Shown piece after piece: positions 5,488 through 7,339 of a stretch of DNA of 7,339 nt. The translations under genes and the position numbers were made by a program. The stretch is taken from the NCBI GenBank assembly GCA_903866425.1, contig CAIPNN010000183.1, positions 1-7,339 on the forward strand, read 5' to 3'. Numbering within the stretch: the stretch's first letter is position 1; each line of letters begins with the position of its first letter. Below the pieces are notes generated by a model. The model was not told the origin of the DNA. It did not search any database and saw nothing but the letters and a program-made list of their open reading frames with translations. The stretch comes from an uncultured Actinomycetes bacterium. GTDB lineage: Bacteria; Actinomycetota; Thermoleophilia; Miltoncostaeales; Miltoncostaeaceae.

Positions 5488-6233
5488 ACGGTCTCCTGTG
5501 AAGACGGAAGTGAGCTCACCACGTGGCGGAGCTCCTGAACGAGCATGAGGTGCCGCACATGCGACGCGAGGGCAGCGAGCGACTCGAGGGAATCAAGTGC
5601 CTCCTGGCGCCGATCGGGATTGGGCGACTTGAGCCCAGTGGCGAGTACCTGCTCCAGCAGGCCGGCCTCCCGCTCAGCGGCCACCTTGAGCGTGCGCAGA
5701 TGCCGGGGCTCGAGCCCGTAGGCACGGAGCTCCACCGCTGCCTTGATCACCTCGCGGTCCGTGTCGTCAAAACGGTCGCCCGGAGACACCAACCCGTACT
5801 GCTCAAGGCTCTTCAGCAGGGTCCGGTCGGCGCCGGTCATCGAGAGGATCTCCTCCACACCGAACGTCTTGACCGCGTCGGTTGAGCCGAGGTTCTCGCG
5901 CTTGATGCGCCGCGCCTGCTTCGCTGACGCCACGGCGCCCGTGCGCATCGCATCGAGCTCCTCGCGGATCACCTTGAGCGGCAGGAACTCATCGCGCTGC
6001 AGGGTCAGGATGGTGCGCAGACGCTCCACATCGCGCGGGCCGTACAGGCGGTAGCCGCCGCTGGTGCGCCGGGGCGTCACGAGCTCCTGATCCTCCAGAT
6101 ACCGCAGCTTCGAGATGGAGAGATCGGGGAACTCCGGCTTCAGCATGTCGCACACCGCGCCGATCGTGCGTCCGGCGGCGGTGTCCTCATCGTCGGGGCT
6201 CAGAAGCTCCGTCTGCACCCCGGCATCCCTCAC
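5484..6233 (-). CDS. MerR-family regulator of the FtsR / Rv1828 type
   Basis: This is a 249-residue DNA-binding regulator. Residues about 22-96 form the MerR winged helix: TIGAVCDMLKPEFPDLSISKLRYLEDQELV, then PRRTSGGYRLYGPRDVERLRTI and LPLKVIREELDAM. The rest (about 124-240) includes a second helical domain (VEEILSMTGADRTLLKSLEQYGLVSPGDRFDDTD...), as in Corynebacterium FtsR and mycobacterial Rv1828, rather than a metal- or drug-binding tail with cysteines. FtsR is known to activate ftsZ; the target here is inferred only. As in mycobacteria, the gene lies directly after a GarA-like FHA gene. It starts with GTG at 6233, overlapping the FHA stop as GTGA. A second GTG at 6218 preceded by GAGGG is possible and would remove five residues. 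The stop overlaps the apt start. Unlike FtsR's usual setting, it is co-transcribed with apt. Confidence 0.88.
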   Translation of the reverse strand: MRDAGVQTELLSPDDEDTAAGRTIGAVCDMLKPEFPDLSISKLRYLEDQELVTPRRTSGGYRLYGPRDVERLRTILTLQRDEFLPLKVIREELDAMRTGAVASAKQARRIKRENLGSTDAVKTFGVEEILSMTGADRTLLKSLEQYGLVSPGDRFDDTDREVIKAAVELRAYGLEPRHLRTLKVAAEREAGLLEQVLATGLKSPNPDRRQEALDSLESLAALASHVRHLMLVQELRHVVSSLPSSQETV

Positions 6234-6676
6234 GGCACGAACACCAGGCGGAACTTGCCCACCTGCACCTCGTCACCCTCGGCAAGCAGTTCGTCACCGT
6301 CGATGAGGCGGCGATTCACGTACGAGCCATTGGTGCTCCCCAGGTCGACGAGCACATGACCCGCAGTGGTCTCCCGCACCTCGGCATGGTTGCGCGACAC
6401 CGTGATGTCGTCGAGGAACACATCTGAGTCGGGAGAGCGCCCGATCGTCGTGATCGCGCTGGTGAGCGGGAAGAACTCGCCCGTCCGCCCGCCCGCAATG
6501 CGTACCGCAAGCGCGGGGCCGAGCCTGGGCATCGCACCGGGCGGCGTGAGCCCGGGGTCGGTAACTGTGTCGATCGGTCCGGTGGCCTGGGTTGCTGCAG
6601 CGGGAATCGGTGCGCCGCAGGCGCCGCAGAAACGGTCTCCGTCGGGCCGTTCGGCCCCGCAGGACGGGCAGATCAT
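6230..6676 (-). CDS. Zinc-ribbon FHA-domain protein, GarA-like
   Basis: This 148-residue protein has an N-terminal zinc ribbon (CPSCGAERPDGDRFCGACG; C3, C6, C17, C20), a Pro/Thr/Ala-rich linker (about 22-55) and an FHA domain (56-148). The FHA domain keeps the phosphothreonine-binding residues: G79-R80, S94-R95-x-H97 and N116-G117. The stretches GRSPDSDVFLDDITVSRNHAEV and GDEVQVGKFRLVF are close to mycobacterial GarA, which controls 2-oxoglutarate enzymes and is switched by phosphorylation of an N-terminal ETTS motif. That motif is missing; the linker has threonines (T29, T32, T37, T39), but none in the same context. The ATG at 6676 is chosen because GGAGG precedes it and a -35/-10 pair lies just upstream. 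Starts at 6706 (ATG) and 6733 (TTG) would fall inside that promoter. It is the first gene of the operon with the MerR gene and apt. Confidence 0.88.
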   Translation of the reverse strand: MICPSCGAERPDGDRFCGACGAPIPAAATQATGPIDTVTDPGLTPPGAMPRLGPALAVRIAGGRTGEFFPLTSAITTIGRSPDSDVFLDDITVSRNHAEVRETTAGHVLVDLGSTNGSYVNRRLIDGDELLAEGDEVQVGKFRLVFVP

Positions 6677-6704
6677 GAGGCCTCCGGTTGGACGAGGGTC
6701 GTCC

Positions 6705-6733
6705 ATCGTAGTCCCGACTCGCGAAACCCTCAA
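6705..6733 (-). promoter_or_regulatory. Promoter of the FHA-MerR-apt operon
   Basis: On the minus strand, TTGAGG (6728-6733) and TACGAT (6705-6710) are separated by exactly 17 bp, a good housekeeping-sigma layout. Transcription would start near 6698, giving a leader of about 20 nt with a GGAGG ribosome site before the ATG at 6676. The -35 lies inside the arm of an inverted repeat. Confidence 0.6.
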
Positions 6734-6746
6734 GCCGCACTTGAGG
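6728..6746. terminator. Inverted repeat after pgsA: terminator or operator
   Basis: CCTCAAG, a 5-nt loop, and CTTGAGG form a perfect 7-bp inverted repeat. It begins 6 nt after the pgsA stop on the minus strand and is followed there by GTTTCG, a poor U-tract. It could end pgsA transcription. Because one arm holds the -35 of the next promoter, it could instead be a regulator binding site. Position and symmetry are the only evidence. Confidence 0.4.
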
Positions 6747-6752
6747 CCTGTG

Positions 6753-7304
6753 CTAGCTGAGGTCCGGGGACCTCAGTCGCACCACCGCGATGCGCACGTA
6801 ATTGACAAAGGTGAGCACCGAGAGGATGACTGCCGCGAGAAAGACCCAATTGATGTAGTCGGCCGCGAACGCCATGCCCACCGCGACCACACCCATATTC
6901 AGGCCCGAACTCACCTTCCCTGCGAAGTCGATGCGCATCATCAGCCCGGCGCGGGCAAGAAAGATGAAGCCCGCGATCGTGAGTGCGTCACGCACAAGGA
7001 TGATGAGCGGCCCTGGCCACGCGAAGCGCCCCATGGCCAGCACGCCGATGAGTCCCACCGCCATCAGCAGGCGGTCGGCCAGCGGGTCGGCAATGCGCCC
7101 GAAGTTACTGGTGGCGTTCAGGGCCCGCGCCAGGGCGCCATCGACCAGGTCGCTGAACGCGAGCACCGCGAAGAAGATTGCGGCCGGCAGATAGGTCGGC
7201 CCGTCGGCAACCAAGAGCATCACCAACAGCACCGGCAGGCACGCGAGCCGGGTGATGGTGATGGCGTTGGGAAGCCAACGCAGGCGATGAGACATGCTGC
7301 TCAT
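6753..7304 (-). CDS. pgsA: CDP-alcohol phosphatidyltransferase, probably phosphatidylglycerophosphate synthase
   Basis: This membrane enzyme joins glycerol-3-phosphate to CDP-diacylglycerol, the committed step to phosphatidylglycerol and cardiolipin. The complete family signature D-x2-DG-x2-AR-x8-G-x3-D-x3-D is present (D52, D55-G56, A59-R60, G69, D73, D77), so the active site is intact. The 183 residues are largely hydrophobic, with about six likely helices (including 16-33, 38-51, 79-91, 98-118, 136-149 and 152-172). The N-terminus LPNAITITRLACLPV is typical of PgsA. The ATG at 7304 is supported by GGAG 6 nt upstream; a second ATG three codons in is less well placed. The product could also be another member acting on a different alcohol, since mycobacteria carry several paralogues. 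A tRNA ends 15 nt upstream on the same strand, so pgsA is likely transcribed with or right after it. Confidence 0.92.
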   Translation of the reverse strand: MSSMSHRLRWLPNAITITRLACLPVLLVMLLVADGPTYLPAAIFFAVLAFSDLVDGALARALNATSNFGRIADPLADRLLMAVGLIGVLAMGRFAWPGPLIILVRDALTIAGFIFLARAGLMMRIDFAGKVSSGLNMGVVAVGMAFAADYINWVFLAAVILSVLTFVNYVRIAVVRLRSPDLS

Positions 7305-7319
7305 CTGTGCTCCAGAAAA

Positions 7320-7339
7320 TCGGGGCGAGAGGATTTGAA
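7320..7339 (-). tRNA. 3' end of a tRNA, probably tRNA-Pro (5' part beyond the window)
   Basis: The last 20 bases, read on the minus strand, are a tRNA 3' end. They comprise a T-loop TTCAAAT (7333-7339), the T-stem 3' strand CCTCT (7328-7332), the acceptor 3' strand CGCCCCG (7321-7327) and a discriminator A (7320). G at position 72 implies C1. A C1-G72 pair with A73 is the bacterial proline tRNA pattern, and CGGGGCG is a usual tRNA-Pro 5' end. CCA is not encoded; TTTT follows directly. The anticodon lies outside the window, so the identity is inferred. Confidence 0.75.

Noticed and set aside
6677..6733. Upstream starts of the FHA protein (ATG 6706, TTG 6733)
   Set aside because: They fall on or in the -35/-10 promoter elements, while ATG 6676 has a GGAGG site and begins directly at the zinc ribbon.
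1..7339. Mobile element, CRISPR array, defence or toxin-antitoxin system
   Set aside because: No transposase or integrase, no direct repeat array, no terminal inverted repeats and no shift in base composition were seen; most genes belong to housekeeping families.

Overview
The window is a GC-rich stretch of bacterial chromosome carrying ordinary, tightly packed genes on both strands. It most likely comes from an actinomycetote. The clues are a pgsA - GarA-like FHA gene - FtsR-like MerR gene order that recalls the mycobacterial pgsA2...garA-Rv1828 region, a SepF protein, and several genes whose start codon lies directly behind a TANNNT box, as in leaderless actinobacterial transcripts. A deep-branching class such as Thermoleophilia is a guess from general gene content. 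Class-level placement cannot be proved from this window.

Left part (1-1033, minus strand): the N-terminal 172 codons of a fold-type IV PLP enzyme (branched-chain aminotransferase / aminodeoxychorismate lyase type), preceded by an unrecognised 139-residue protein. A 41-bp divergent gap separates this pair from a plus-strand run at 1034-3177. That run encodes a 309-residue protein with a DUF4367-like C-terminus, a universal stress protein, a short SepF, and a DCC-family (DUF393) CxxC protein that appears to start at CTG inside the end of sepF. It meets a small two-TM membrane protein gene (minus) at a hairpin that contains both stop codons.

Middle (3434-4948): a second short divergent gap, then a complete M32 (Taq-type) metallocarboxypeptidase on plus. 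Its TAG stop overlaps the TAG stop of apt inside one CTAG.

Right part (4945-7339, minus strand): the order of transcription is the 3' end of a tRNA (probably proline), pgsA, a hairpin/promoter region, the zinc-ribbon FHA protein, the MerR regulator, and apt. The last three are joined by successive GTGA start/stop overlaps and form one operon with a visible -35/-10 promoter. Together these genes cover phospholipid synthesis, phosphopeptide signalling, regulation linked to division or metabolism, and purine salvage.

No mobile element, CRISPR array, toxin-antitoxin pair or defence cassette is visible. The points worth a second look are the leaderless-start pattern, the CTG start, a SepF without its membrane-binding N-terminus, the zinc-ribbon version of GarA, and the small regulatory hairpins.
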